Source: Arthrobacter sp. AFG20 (lineage in GTDB: Bacteria > Actinomycetota > Actinomycetes > Actinomycetales > Micrococcaceae). From it: a stretch of 64,000 nt of DNA. This document shows positions 35,525-44,462 of this stretch, piece after piece; the stretch's first letter is position 1, and every line of letters begins with the position of its first letter. The stretch covers positions 1 to 64,000 of the forward strand of contig NZ_PJMC01000005.1 of the NCBI RefSeq assembly GCF_002892795.1, written 5' to 3'. The notes under the pieces are model-generated. The model was not told where the DNA came from. It was given only the letters and a program-made list of their open reading frames with translations, and ran no database searches. A program made the position numbers and the translations under genes.

Positions 35525-38500
35525 GCCGGACGGCGGAGCTGCCCGAGCCCAGATTCAGTCCCGAAGAGTTGACCGTCCTGCTGGGTGAGAAGAACCTCCC
35601 GACGGCGGAGCAGTCGGCCATCATCTCTTCGCCGCTTGCGCCCCGGCTGGTCATCGCCGGCGCGGGCTCAGGCAAGACGGCCACCATGGCCGACCGCGTC
35701 GTCTGGCTGGTCGCGAACGGCTGGGTCAGGCCGGAGGAAGTCCTCGGTGTCACCTTCACGCGGAAGGCTGCCGGCGAGCTGGCCAGCCGCATCCGCGCCA
35801 AGCTCAGTGCGCTGCAGCGGACTGCCGCCGGCGCCGCGGCAGGGGCACTGCTCAGCGCCGATGCCCTGGAGCCGAAAGTTTCCACCTACCACTCGTTTGC
35901 CAGCGGCATCGTCTCGGACTACGGCCTGCGGCTCGGGATCGAGCGGGATGTCGTGCTGCTGGGCGGTGCGCAGGCCTGGCAGCTGGCCAGTGAGGTGGTT
36001 GAAGCGTTCGACGGCGAGTACTCGCACTTCAGGGTGGCCAAGTCCACCCTCGTCCAAGCCGTCATCCAGCTCGCGGGGGAGTGCGCGGAGCACCTCCAGG
36101 ACCCGGACGGCGTCCAGGGCTGGCTGATGCAGCGGCTCGCCGAGTTCGAGGCCCTGCCGCATGTGGCAGGGGCAAAAAAGAACCCCAGCCAGGCCGCCGG
36201 CGAGCTGGCGGCCATGCTCCGGACGAGGGCCAGTGTGGCAGAGCTCGTAGGGCGGTATGCGGAAGCCAAAAGAGCACGCGGAGCCCTGGACTTCGGCGAC
36301 CTCGTGGCGCTCGCGGCCCGCGTGGCCCGGGAGGTGCCCCTGGCCGCCGAGATGGAGCGCCAGCGCTACAAGGTGGTGCTGCTGGACGAATTCCAGGACA
36401 CGTCGCACGCCCAGCTGGTGCTGTTCTCCAGGCTCTTCGGGGACGGCCACGCCGTCACAGCCGTGGGTGATCCGAACCAGTCCATCTACGGCTTCCGTGG
36501 GGCGTCCGCCGGACAGCTGTTCCACTTCGTCAACGAGTTTCCGGTCTGCGAGGACGGCCAATCGGGGACAGCGTCCCGGCGTCCAGCCCCCGTTTCGTAC
36601 CTGACCACTGCCTGGCGGAACGGCCGCAACATTCTGGCCGCGGCCAACCTGATCTCGGCTCCGCTCAACGCGGCCGCGGCCCAGGCCGGGCCCGCAGGGC
36701 AAAGGTCTTCCAGCGCGGCCGTGGAAGTGCCTGCGCTGCAGCCCAGCCCCGCCGCGGTGCCGGGCCGCGTGGTGATTGGCCGTTTTGCCACTGATGAAGA
36801 TGAAGCAGCGGCGATCGCCAAGGATCTCCTGAGGTTCCGGGCCACGGATTTCGACGGTTCCTCCCCGGAACCGCGCATCCAGCCTGCCATGGCCGTCCTG
36901 TGCCGCAGGCGCGCCCAGATGGAATGCCTCCGCAAGGAGTTCGAGGCCAGCGGGATCCCGTACGAAATTGTGGGCCTCGGGGGGCTGCTGGACACTCCTG
37001 AAATCGTGGACCTGGTGTCCACGCTGCGGGTCCTGGCCGACCCCGGCCGGTCGGATTCGCTGATGCGGCTCCTGGCCGGTGCACGTTGGCGGATCGGGCC
37101 CGCCGACCTCATGGCGTTCCGGGACTGGTCCGCGTTTCTGGCCCGGCGCCGCGGCATGGCCGATAACGGCCGCGGCACGGTGGATGACGGCCGCGGGGTG
37201 AGCGGAAACGATCCGTCCGGCGACGAGGATCCGGAGGCCGCCGACGTCGTGATCGAGGGCGACATCACCGACGCCGCAAGCCTCGTCGAAGCCCTGGACT
37301 GGCTGCCCAACGAAGGGTGGACGTCCGGGCACGGCCGTAGCCTGACGCCTTCTGCCCGGGAACGGCTGCATCGCCTCGGCACGGAGCTGCGGCAGCTTCG
37401 GGCGCTGATGGGGGAAGACCTGACCACCCTGCTGGGCGAAGTGGAACGGGCCATGCTGCTGGACATCGAGGTTGCCGCGAGGCCCGGGTTCAGCATCCAC
37501 CAGGCGCGGCGGAACCTGGATGCGTTCCAGGACGCTGCCGCCGGGTTCCTGCAGACATCGCACCGGGTGGATGTCCTTGCCTTCCTTTCGTGGCTCGAAG
37601 TGGCAGCATCAGAGGAGGGCGGCCTGGACGTGCCGCCCACGGAAGTCAACCACGAGGCCGTGCAGCTGCTGACGGTGCACGCCTCGAAAGGACTCGAATG
37701 GGACGTCGTGTTCGTGCCAGGCCTCAACACGGGCGCGTTCCCCAGCAGCCGTGACTCAAGGTGGAGCAGCGGTTCCGCCGCCCTGCCATGGCCATTGCGG
37801 GGCGACCGTGCAGATCTTCCGCAGTGGGATCTGGACCAGCCGGACCAGAAGGGGTGGCTCGACGCCGAGAAGATGTTCAAGGCCGACGTCCAGGCCCACG
37901 GCGAGGCTGAGGAACGGAGGCTGGCCTACGTTGCCTACACGCGGGCCAAGCACGTGCTCTGGGTATCCAGCGGAGCCTGGGTGGGCGGGCGCGGCGGGAT
38001 GGCGGAGATGTCGCCGTTCCTCGCCGAGCTGGCGCCCCTGGCAGAACAGGAAACTGCGGAAATCCATCCCGGCTCTGTCGATGAGGAATCCCTGCCCCAG
38101 GAAAGTCCCCTGACCCGCGAGCTGGAGGTGGCGGCCTGGCCGTATGACCCGCTGGAGGGACCTGTGGACCCCCGCAGCGGGAACCGGTTGCGGCTAGTGC
38201 CGGGACGGCGGGAGGCCATGGACCGTGCCGCCGAGCGGCTGCTCACCGAAATCGCCGCGGTCGAAGCCGGTACGCAGGGACTCCGTGCGGGCCAGGGGCT
38301 CCGCCCCCAGGCGGCAGGATGGGAACGCGAAGCCGCACTCCTTCTGGAACGCCGCGCCAGGCGGGCCCGGAGCCGCGATGTTCATCTGCCCGGGCACATC
38401 TCGGCGTCCACCCTGGTGGACCTGGGGGAGGACGCCGAGGCCGTGGTCCAGCGGCTCAGGAGGCCTGTCCCGCGCGAACCGGGCATGTCCGCGCGCAAGG

Positions 38501-38979
38501 GCACAGCCTTCCACGCCTGGGTGGAAGAGTACTTTGGAACGGCGGGCATGCTGGATCTCGGCGAGGCGCCCGGCTCTGACAACCACATTGACGAGGCCTA
38601 CGGCCTGGACGACATGGTGGCTACCTTCAAGGACTCCCGGTGGGCACACAGATCGCCCGCGTACGTGGAGGTCCCCGTGGAGACCCGGATCGGCGACGTC
38701 GTTGTCCGCGGCCGCATTGATGCAGTGTTCCGGGACGCCGACGGCGGCTGGGACCTCGTGGACTGGAAGACCGGCCGCCGGCCGTCGGCAGGGCAGCTGA
38801 AGACCAAGAGCGTCCAGCTGGCTGTGTACCGGCTGGCCTGGGCCAGGCTCAAGGGCGTGCCGCTGGAAGAAGTGCGGGCTGCCTTCTTTTACGTGGCGGA
38901 CAACCACGTGGTGCGTCCGCACGACCTGGCGTCAGGCACGGAGCTGGAAGGGATCGTGGCCGCCGCCCTCGCCAGTTAG
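35521..38979 (+). CDS. adnB: AdnB-like helicase-nuclease subunit
   Basis: 1152 residues. UvrD-type motor: GAGSGKT (47-53), TFTRKAAGELASRI, LLDEFQDTSHAQLVL, GDPNQSIYGFRGAS, LTVHASKGLEWDVVFVPGL and AYTRAKHVLWVSSG. The C-terminal nuclease has the ISAST...GTAFHAWVEEYFG region and GRIDAVFRDADGGWDLVDWKTG, the D...DxK core. In mycobacteria AdnB provides the lead motor of the heterodimer. Start ATG overlaps the adnA stop. The open frame extends upstream inside adnA but is not family-like there. Confidence 0.92.
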   Translation: MSRTAELPEPRFSPEELTVLLGEKNLPTAEQSAIISSPLAPRLVIAGAGSGKTATMADRVVWLVANGWVRPEEVLGVTFTRKAAGELASRIRAKLSALQRTAAGAAAGALLSADALEPKVSTYHSFASGIVSDYGLRLGIERDVVLLGGAQAWQLASEVVEAFDGEYSHFRVAKSTLVQAVIQLAGECAEHLQDPDGVQGWLMQRLAEFEALPHVAGAKKNPSQAAGELAAMLRTRASVAELVGRYAEAKRARGALDFGDLVALAARVAREVPLAAEMERQRYKVVLLDEFQDTSHAQLVLFSRLFGDGHAVTAVGDPNQSIYGFRGASAGQLFHFVNEFPVCEDGQSGTASRRPAPVSYLTTAWRNGRNILAAANLISAPLNAAAAQAGPAGQRSSSAAVEVPALQPSPAAVPGRVVIGRFATDEDEAAAIAKDLLRFRATDFDGSSPEPRIQPAMAVLCRRRAQMECLRKEFEASGIPYEIVGLGGLLDTPEIVDLVSTLRVLADPGRSDSLMRLLAGARWRIGPADLMAFRDWSAFLARRRGMADNGRGTVDDGRGVSGNDPSGDEDPEAADVVIEGDITDAASLVEALDWLPNEGWTSGHGRSLTPSARERLHRLGTELRQLRALMGEDLTTLLGEVERAMLLDIEVAARPGFSIHQARRNLDAFQDAAAGFLQTSHRVDVLAFLSWLEVAASEEGGLDVPPTEVNHEAVQLLTVHASKGLEWDVVFVPGLNTGAFPSSRDSRWSSGSAALPWPLRGDRADLPQWDLDQPDQKGWLDAEKMFKADVQAHGEAEERRLAYVAYTRAKHVLWVSSGAWVGGRGGMAEMSPFLAELAPLAEQETAEIHPGSVDEESLPQESPLTRELEVAAWPYDPLEGPVDPRSGNRLRLVPGRREAMDRAAERLLTEIAAVEAGTQGLRAGQGLRPQAAGWEREAALLLERRARRARSRDVHLPGHISASTLVDLGEDAEAVVQRLRRPVPREPGMSARKGTAFHAWVEEYFGTAGMLDLGEAPGSDNHIDEAYGLDDMVATFKDSRWAHRSPAYVEVPVETRIGDVVVRGRIDAVFRDADGGWDLVDWKTGRRPSAGQLKTKSVQLAVYRLAWARLKGVPLEEVRAAFFYVADNHVVRPHDLASGTELEGIVAAALAS

Positions 38980-39028
38980 GAAACGCGGGCCGGTTGGGAT
39001 GCACAGCCCGGCCAGTCGTCCGGGCCTG

Positions 39029-40378
39029 CTAGGTCGTCTTCGCGTCGACCACCGTGAGGGCAACGGTGGAGGTGTCGGCCCCGGAGGGCTTCGGAGCCGG
39101 GGCTTCCTCCTGTGCCTCGTCGTGGGGCCCGTTGGCTTCAGCATGGTCAGATGGGCCGGCATCCTCCGCCACGTCGTCATTCCGTGCACTCTTTGATGCG
39201 TCCTGCCCTGACGGCTGGTGGCTGCTGCCCTCGGCGTTCTCCCCGTCAGCCGGGATAGGCGCCACCTCGACCGGGATCGGCGTCACCTCGACCGGGATCG
39301 GTGTCACGTCGACAGGGATGGGCATGACGTGGACGGCGGGCATGGCCTCCGAGATGTCGGTGGCTGCCGGGGCGTCAACGAGGCCGGGAGCGGCCGGTGC
39401 CTGGCCGGTTGGTGGGGAGGCGGGCTGGGCCGGCGGCAGCGGTTCCACGCTGATGGGCTGGCCGCCGTATTCGGCGATGTCGTCGGCCAGTGTGGAAAGC
39501 ATGCCTTCGGCCTCGGCGATCATGTCGGCGTCGGCCGCCGCGATGCCTTTGACGAGGTACTGGGCCAGCGCAAACTCGGCGGAGAGCGCGGCGCGGCGCA
39601 GCAGGTGGTTGTCCGGCGCGTCCCGGCGCTTCGCTGTGTAGTGCTTGACCACGGCGTCGACGAATTCGTGCTCATTGGATGCCACGAGCCAGGCGAGGTC
39701 GTCGGCGGGGTCGCCGATGCGCAGGTCGGTCCAGCCGGTGACGGCAGTGACGCGGTGGTCCTCGACCAGCAGGTTGTCCTCGTGCAGGTCGCCGTGCACC
39801 ACGCACGGGTTGAACCGCCACAGCGAGACATCTTCCATGGCGTGCTCCCAGCGCCGGAGCAGGAGTGCCGGAATCTTGCCCGTGGTCGCGGCCATGTCGA
39901 GTTCGTTGAGCCTGCGTTGCCGGAACTCGTTCGGGGTGTAACTGGGAAGGTCGGCGTTGCTCACCAACGCGCGGGGCAGGTCGTGAATGGCCGCCAGGGC
40001 CGTGCCGATCTCCCTCGCCAGCTCCTGAGGGCCCGCCGTCAGCTCTTCCACGGTGCGCGTGGTGCCTTGGAGGTGGGAGTACACGAAGGTGGTCAGGTCC
40101 TGCTGCCGGACGGTGCCGGCCACGGTCGGCATGAGAAACGGCAGTTCGGCCCGGATGGCCGGCGCGAAGGCGCGCAGCACCAGGAACTCGGTCTCCAGCC
40201 TGGTGCTTGCTTCCGCGTGCCGGGGTGAGCGGACGCGCCAGCGCTTGCCTTCGGCATCAAGAAGGAGGGCCGAATCAAAGTCTGCCGGGTCATCCGGGGC
40301 AGAGCTCACTGCAGTCGGGCTCAGTCCGGGGACTGCCGCGGTGGCCACAGCTGCCAGTTCGATTGGTTCTCTTCTCAC
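39029..40378 (-). CDS. Phosphotransferase-family (APH/kinase-like fold) protein with repeat tail
   Basis: 449 residues. The first 300 form an aminoglycoside/macrolide-phosphotransferase-like kinase fold. The catalytic loop VVHGDLHEDNLLV (His195, Asp197, Asn202) is intact. The usual metal-binding Asp of the next motif is replaced: TGWTDLRIGDPADDLAWL has Gly215 where IDW/IDF is normal, though Asp218 is nearby. The last 140 residues are low-complexity, with a PIPVEVT heptad repeat and an acidic, Pro/Ala-rich tail, probably disordered. It is convergent with adnB, in the position where mycobacteria have a channel gene (Rv3200c). Substrate unknown; antibiotic resistance is not implied. Confidence 0.78.
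   Translation of the reverse strand: MRREPIELAAVATAAVPGLSPTAVSSAPDDPADFDSALLLDAEGKRWRVRSPRHAEASTRLETEFLVLRAFAPAIRAELPFLMPTVAGTVRQQDLTTFVYSHLQGTTRTVEELTAGPQELAREIGTALAAIHDLPRALVSNADLPSYTPNEFRQRRLNELDMAATTGKIPALLLRRWEHAMEDVSLWRFNPCVVHGDLHEDNLLVEDHRVTAVTGWTDLRIGDPADDLAWLVASNEHEFVDAVVKHYTAKRRDAPDNHLLRRAALSAEFALAQYLVKGIAAADADMIAEAEGMLSTLADDIAEYGGQPISVEPLPPAQPASPPTGQAPAAPGLVDAPAATDISEAMPAVHVMPIPVDVTPIPVEVTPIPVEVAPIPADGENAEGSSHQPSGQDASKSARNDDVAEDAGPSDHAEANGPHDEAQEEAPAPKPSGADTSTVALTVVDAKTT
39251..39334 (-). repeat. Four 21-bp tandem repeats in the phosphotransferase tail
   Basis: Four consecutive 21-base units (CGGGAT-GG-GTCAC-TCGAC type on the plus strand) encode the heptapeptide P-I-P-V-(E/D)-V-(T/A). 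Units two and three differ at two bases, the outer ones more. Typical of recent in-frame expansion. Confidence 0.88.
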
Positions 40379-40542
40379 GGTTCCACGGTAGATTGAGCGG
40401 CGTCCAAGACAACGATGTGTCGCGGCGAGTCTCGAGATCCGCCCAAATATGGGTACCGCGGGGCCAGACCAGACGCCGTGTCAGGGCCGCCCGGCGCCCT
40501 CCCGAAATGTAAATTGTCACTGCGAGTCAGTACGGTGGATAC

Positions 40543-41595
40543 ATGAGTCATGCGGAGGCCGCTGTGCCGGTCGGTCAAGCGGCAGGCCCGGTGCCGGAAA
40601 ACCAGCTGCCGGCACGCGAACTGCCGGCCAACCATCTCTTCGACACCGTGCTGCCGGTTCGGCCGGCAATGGTCAACAGGGGGTCCGTTGAACGGATGAG
40701 GCCAGGCCTCGTTCCGGACCTGCTCGCCGCCGGAATGGCCAAAGCCATGCTCCTGTCCGGCCGGCATGCGCTGGTGGACGGGGACGCGCTCGTTCTGGCA
40801 GAGGCCGGACCGCTGCTGGACCGGCTTGAGGGGGCGGCGTCCGGACCTGCGCACGTCATCTATCTTGGCGCGGCCCTCGGCTCCGAGGACCTGCCTGCCG
40901 GAACGGGTGTCCTGCTCTTCATTCTGCCGGAACCGGTGGACCCCGGGACGGCCGGCCTGCCCGCCGGCGCCACCTGGGAAGGCTTCCGGGACGTCGCCGC
41001 GCAACTGGACGCGACGCACACCGCCCTGTTCGTTGAGGCCAGTGCCATTGCCAACTGGCACGCCACCCACACCCACTGCCCCCGGTGCGGCGCCGTCACA
41101 AACGTGGAGGCCGGCGGATGGGTACGGCGGTGCCCAGCTGACAACTCCGAACACTATCCGCGCACCGATCCGGCCATCATTGTTACGGTGGTTGGCCCGG
41201 ACGGCCGCGTCCTGCTGGGCGGCGGCGGTCCGCTGGATGCGAAGAACTACTCCACGCTGGCCGGATTCGTCGAGCCCGGGGAATCCCTCGAACAGGCCGT
41301 CGTCCGGGAAATCCAGGAAGAGGTGGGCGTGCGGGTCAGGGCATGCCAGTACCTCGGCTCCCAGTCGTGGCCGTTCCCGGCGTCCCTTATGCTCGGCTTT
41401 ACTGCCGTCACCGACGACACGGAAGCAAAGCCCGACGGCGTCGAGGTCACCCGGGCGCGCTGGTTCAGCCGGGAGGAACTCCAGGAGGCAGTGCTGAGCG
41501 GCGAAATCACCATCTCCACCAGGCTCTCCATCGCCAGGTCCCTCATCGAGCACTGGTACGGCGGCGTGATCCAGGACCGTCCGGCCGACGACTGA
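40543..41595 (+). CDS. nudC: NAD(H) pyrophosphatase NudC
   Basis: 350 residues. Hydrolyses NAD(H) and may remove NAD caps from RNA. The Nudix box GFVEPGESLEQAVVREIQEEVG (241-262) is complete and is followed by SQSWPFPAS, the NADH-pyrophosphatase signature. The zinc ribbon before it has only three Cys (CPRC at 179/182 and RRCPADNSEHYPR at 197); the fourth ligand seen in E. coli is missing. TACGGT ends six bases before the ATG with no ribosome site, so the mRNA may be leaderless. Confidence 0.92.
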   Translation: MSHAEAAVPVGQAAGPVPENQLPARELPANHLFDTVLPVRPAMVNRGSVERMRPGLVPDLLAAGMAKAMLLSGRHALVDGDALVLAEAGPLLDRLEGAASGPAHVIYLGAALGSEDLPAGTGVLLFILPEPVDPGTAGLPAGATWEGFRDVAAQLDATHTALFVEASAIANWHATHTHCPRCGAVTNVEAGGWVRRCPADNSEHYPRTDPAIIVTVVGPDGRVLLGGGGPLDAKNYSTLAGFVEPGESLEQAVVREIQEEVGVRVRACQYLGSQSWPFPASLMLGFTAVTDDTEAKPDGVEVTRARWFSREELQEAVLSGEITISTRLSIARSLIEHWYGGVIQDRPADD

Positions 41596-41681
41596 CCGGC
41601 ACGCCCGGCCGGCAGCATGCATACCGTCGACGCCACCATGGCGGAGCAGCCCATCCATCCACATGAAGCAAGCAGCAAGAA

Positions 41682-43814
41682 GTGACGACAGAAAATCCTG
41701 ATGGCAACGCCTCCCTCGAGGACCGGATCCTTGGCGGCCTCGACGCGGAGCAGCGGGAAGTGGCCACCACCCTGACCGGCCCGCTCTGCGTGCTCGCCGG
41801 AGCCGGCACCGGCAAGACCCGCGCCATCACCCACCGGATCGCCTACGGCGTGCACTCGGGGGTCTACAGTCCGCAGCGGCTGCTGGCGGTCACGTTTACG
41901 GCACGGGCGGCAGCGGAAATGCGCAGCCGGCTCCGCGATCTTGGGGTTGGCAACGTCCAGGCCAGGACGTTCCACGCGGCCGCGCTGCGGCAGCTCCAGT
42001 TTTTCTGGCCGCAGGCGGTAGGCGGGGCGCTGCCCAATCTGCTGGACCATAAGGCACAAATGATCGCCGAGGCCGCCCGCCGGCTTCGGCTGAGCACCGA
42101 CCGTGCCTCCATCCGCGACCTGGCGTCGGAAATCGAGTGGGCCAAGGTATCCATGCTGACCCCCGCCAACTATCTGGAAAATGCGCAGGACAGGGGCGCG
42201 CCGGGCGGCTTTGACCTCACGGCCGTGGCCCGGGTGTTCCAGGCCTACGAGGACGTCAAGACCGACCGCAACGTCATCGACTTCGAGGACGTCCTCCTGA
42301 TTACTGTAGGCATCCTGCAGGAAGACCCCAAGGTGGCGGCGACCGTCCGGGAACAGTACCGGCACTTCGTGGTGGACGAATACCAGGACGTTTCCCCGTT
42401 GCAGCAGCGGCTCCTGGAGCTCTGGCTCGGCGGCCGCAACGAACTGTGCGTCGTGGGTGACGCCAGCCAGACCATTTACTCGTTCACCGGAGCCTCCCCG
42501 AAGCACCTCCTCGGGTTCAAGGCCCAGTACCCGGACGCCAACGTGGTCAAGCTGGTGCGGGACTACCGTTCCACTCCGCAGGTGGTCAAGCTGGCCAACG
42601 ATCTCCTGGCGTCGCGCCGGAGCGGCGGACCGGTGGCCGATGCTGCCTGGGCCACGCCGCTGAAGCTCGTGGCCCAGCGGAACCCGGGACCCCTGCCGCA
42701 ATTCACGGAGTGCACGGATGACGAAGCCGAGGCTGCGACGGTCGCCGGCAAGATCCGCACACTCCTCGACGACGGCGTGCCGGCGAGTGAGATCGCTGTC
42801 CTGTTCCGGACCAACGGCCAGTCAGAGGCCTACGAGCAGGCTCTGGCGTCGGCCGGGATCGGCTACCAGCTGCGCGGCGGCGAGCGGTTCTTTGCCCGGA
42901 AGGAGGTCCGCGACGCGATCCTCCAGCTCCGTGCGGCCACCCGTGCCGTATCCGAGTCCGATCCCCAGCCGCTGGGCCAGCTGGTACGCGACATCGTCGC
43001 GTCGCTGGGTTACACGGACACCGCGCCGCACAGCGGCGGTGCCCTGCGGGAACGCTGGGAATCCCTGGCCGCGCTGGTGGCTCTGGCGGACGAGCTGGCG
43101 AAGAACCGCGGGCCGCAGTTTGGCCTGGCTGACTTCGTCAACGAGCTTCAGGAACGCTCCGTCGCCCAGCACGCCCCCACCGTCCAGGGGGTCACACTGG
43201 CGTCCCTGCACGCGGCGAAAGGCCTTGAATGGGACGCGGTATTCCTCGTGGGGCTGAGCGAGGGGCTCATGCCCATCTCCTTCGCGGACGATCCCGCCGC
43301 AGTGGACGAGGAACGCCGGCTGCTTTATGTCGGTATCACGCGAGCCCGCGAGCACCTGTCCCTCTCGTGGTCCACCGCCCGCACCCCTGGCGGGCGTGCC
43401 AACCGGAAGCCGTCCCGCTTCCTCGACGGGCTGCGCCCGGACTCCGTGGCAAGCTCGGCCGCACGGGGGAGGGGACCCGCGCCGCGCCGGAAGGCGGCCG
43501 CCCCAGCATCCTGCCGGGTGTGCGGCAGCATGCTGGCCAGCGGAGCCGAGCGGAAGGTCGGCCGCTGCAGCCAGTGCCCTCCCAGCTATGAAGAGCAGAC
43601 GTTCAACGCGCTCCGTGAATGGCGCAAGGAGGTCGCGCACTCCGCCGACGTCCCGGCCTTCGTGGTTTTCACCGACGCAACCCTCACCGCCATCGCCGAA
43701 GCGCGGCCGTCCTCGCTCGAGGAACTGGCCCGGCTCGCGGGGGTTGGCCCGTCCAAACTGGAGCGGTACGGCGAGGCGGTCCTCGCGGTGCTGACGGAAA
43801 GCAGCACCCTCTGA
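41682..43814 (+). CDS. ATP-dependent DNA helicase UvrD2
   Basis: 710-residue SF1A 3'-5' helicase. Walker A is AGAGTGKT (39-46). Later motifs are VVDEYQDVSPLQQRLL, GDASQTIYSFTGAS, TLASLHAAKGLEWDAVFLVG and YVGITRAREHL. A tetracysteine (Cys611, 614, 629, 632) is followed by an HRDC domain (about 637-708). This exact tail defines UvrD2 in mycobacteria (Rv3198c), and nudC-uvrD2 order is the same. GTG start. The stop overlaps the next gene (TGATG). Confidence 0.92.
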   Translation: MTTENPDGNASLEDRILGGLDAEQREVATTLTGPLCVLAGAGTGKTRAITHRIAYGVHSGVYSPQRLLAVTFTARAAAEMRSRLRDLGVGNVQARTFHAAALRQLQFFWPQAVGGALPNLLDHKAQMIAEAARRLRLSTDRASIRDLASEIEWAKVSMLTPANYLENAQDRGAPGGFDLTAVARVFQAYEDVKTDRNVIDFEDVLLITVGILQEDPKVAATVREQYRHFVVDEYQDVSPLQQRLLELWLGGRNELCVVGDASQTIYSFTGASPKHLLGFKAQYPDANVVKLVRDYRSTPQVVKLANDLLASRRSGGPVADAAWATPLKLVAQRNPGPLPQFTECTDDEAEAATVAGKIRTLLDDGVPASEIAVLFRTNGQSEAYEQALASAGIGYQLRGGERFFARKEVRDAILQLRAATRAVSESDPQPLGQLVRDIVASLGYTDTAPHSGGALRERWESLAALVALADELAKNRGPQFGLADFVNELQERSVAQHAPTVQGVTLASLHAAKGLEWDAVFLVGLSEGLMPISFADDPAAVDEERRLLYVGITRAREHLSLSWSTARTPGGRANRKPSRFLDGLRPDSVASSAARGRGPAPRRKAAAPASCRVCGSMLASGAERKVGRCSQCPPSYEEQTFNALREWRKEVAHSADVPAFVVFTDATLTAIAEARPSSLEELARLAGVGPSKLERYGEAVLAVLTESSTL

Positions 43815-44449
43815 TGCGCGGAAAACAAGAGACCGGCATGCCACTGACCACCCATGGCGGGGCTCCGGTGGAGGTTCGGCGTTCCGCCCGCCGGCGCCGC
43901 ACGGTTGCGGCCTTCTGGGAGAACGGCACCGCCGTCGTCGCCATCCCCGCCCACTTCAGCCGGGCGCAGGAGGCGGACTGGGTTCACCGGATGCTGGAGA
44001 AGCTCCGGACCCAGGGGGAGAAGCGTTCCAGCGGTGCGGGGCGGCGGCCGTCCTCGGACGCAGCGCTGGCCGCGCACGCTGCGCAGCTCTCTGCCAGGTA
44101 CTTGGGCGGCAGGTCGGCCCCGACATCGGTCCGGTGGGTCAGCAACCAAAACTCCCGCTGGGGTTCAGCCACCCCCTCGGACGGGTCCATCCGGCTTTCC
44201 GACAAGCTCCGGCCCATGCCGCAATGGGTTATCGACTACGTGCTGCTGCATGAACTGGCGCACCTGCTGGTGGCAGGCCATAACGCGGCGTTCTGGAAGC
44301 TGCTGGAGGCGTACCCCGAAACGGAGCGCGCCAAGGCTTTCCTGGAGGGCGTGTCGTTTGCCACGTCGCGCGGCCTGCCGGCCGGCGACGCAGGCACACC
44401 GCAGGAGGCCGACGGCGAGAGGTTGCCCTCCGACGTCGGCCTCTACTAA
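43814..44449 (+). CDS. YgjP/WSS1-like zinc metallopeptidase domain protein
   Basis: 211 residues. The zinc site is LLHELAHLLVAGHN: His146, Glu147, His150 and a third His at 156, the HExxH-x5-H layout of the YgjP-like (DUF45) metallopeptidases. RWVSNQNSRWGSATPSDGSIRL upstream is also typical of that family. The N-terminus is basic and may bind nucleic acid. It is coupled to uvrD2 by a TGATG overlap, so a DNA-repair link is plausible but unproven. An internal ATG (MPLTTHGG) is an alternative start. Confidence 0.83.
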   Translation: MRGKQETGMPLTTHGGAPVEVRRSARRRRTVAAFWENGTAVVAIPAHFSRAQEADWVHRMLEKLRTQGEKRSSGAGRRPSSDAALAAHAAQLSARYLGGRSAPTSVRWVSNQNSRWGSATPSDGSIRLSDKLRPMPQWVIDYVLLHELAHLLVAGHNAAFWKLLEAYPETERAKAFLEGVSFATSRGLPAGDAGTPQEADGERLPSDVGLY

Positions 44450-44462
44450 CCAGCGGGTACGC

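Noticed and set aside
35668..37880. Large leftward open frames opposite adnB (631 and 464 codons)
   Set aside because: They are antisense to an unmistakable helicase with conserved motifs. Composition is Arg/Pro/Gly-rich, as in out-of-frame reads of GC-rich genes.
39029..40378. Aminoglycoside or macrolide resistance gene
   Set aside because: The fold is shared by many kinases of other function; the context is housekeeping and a key metal-binding residue is changed.
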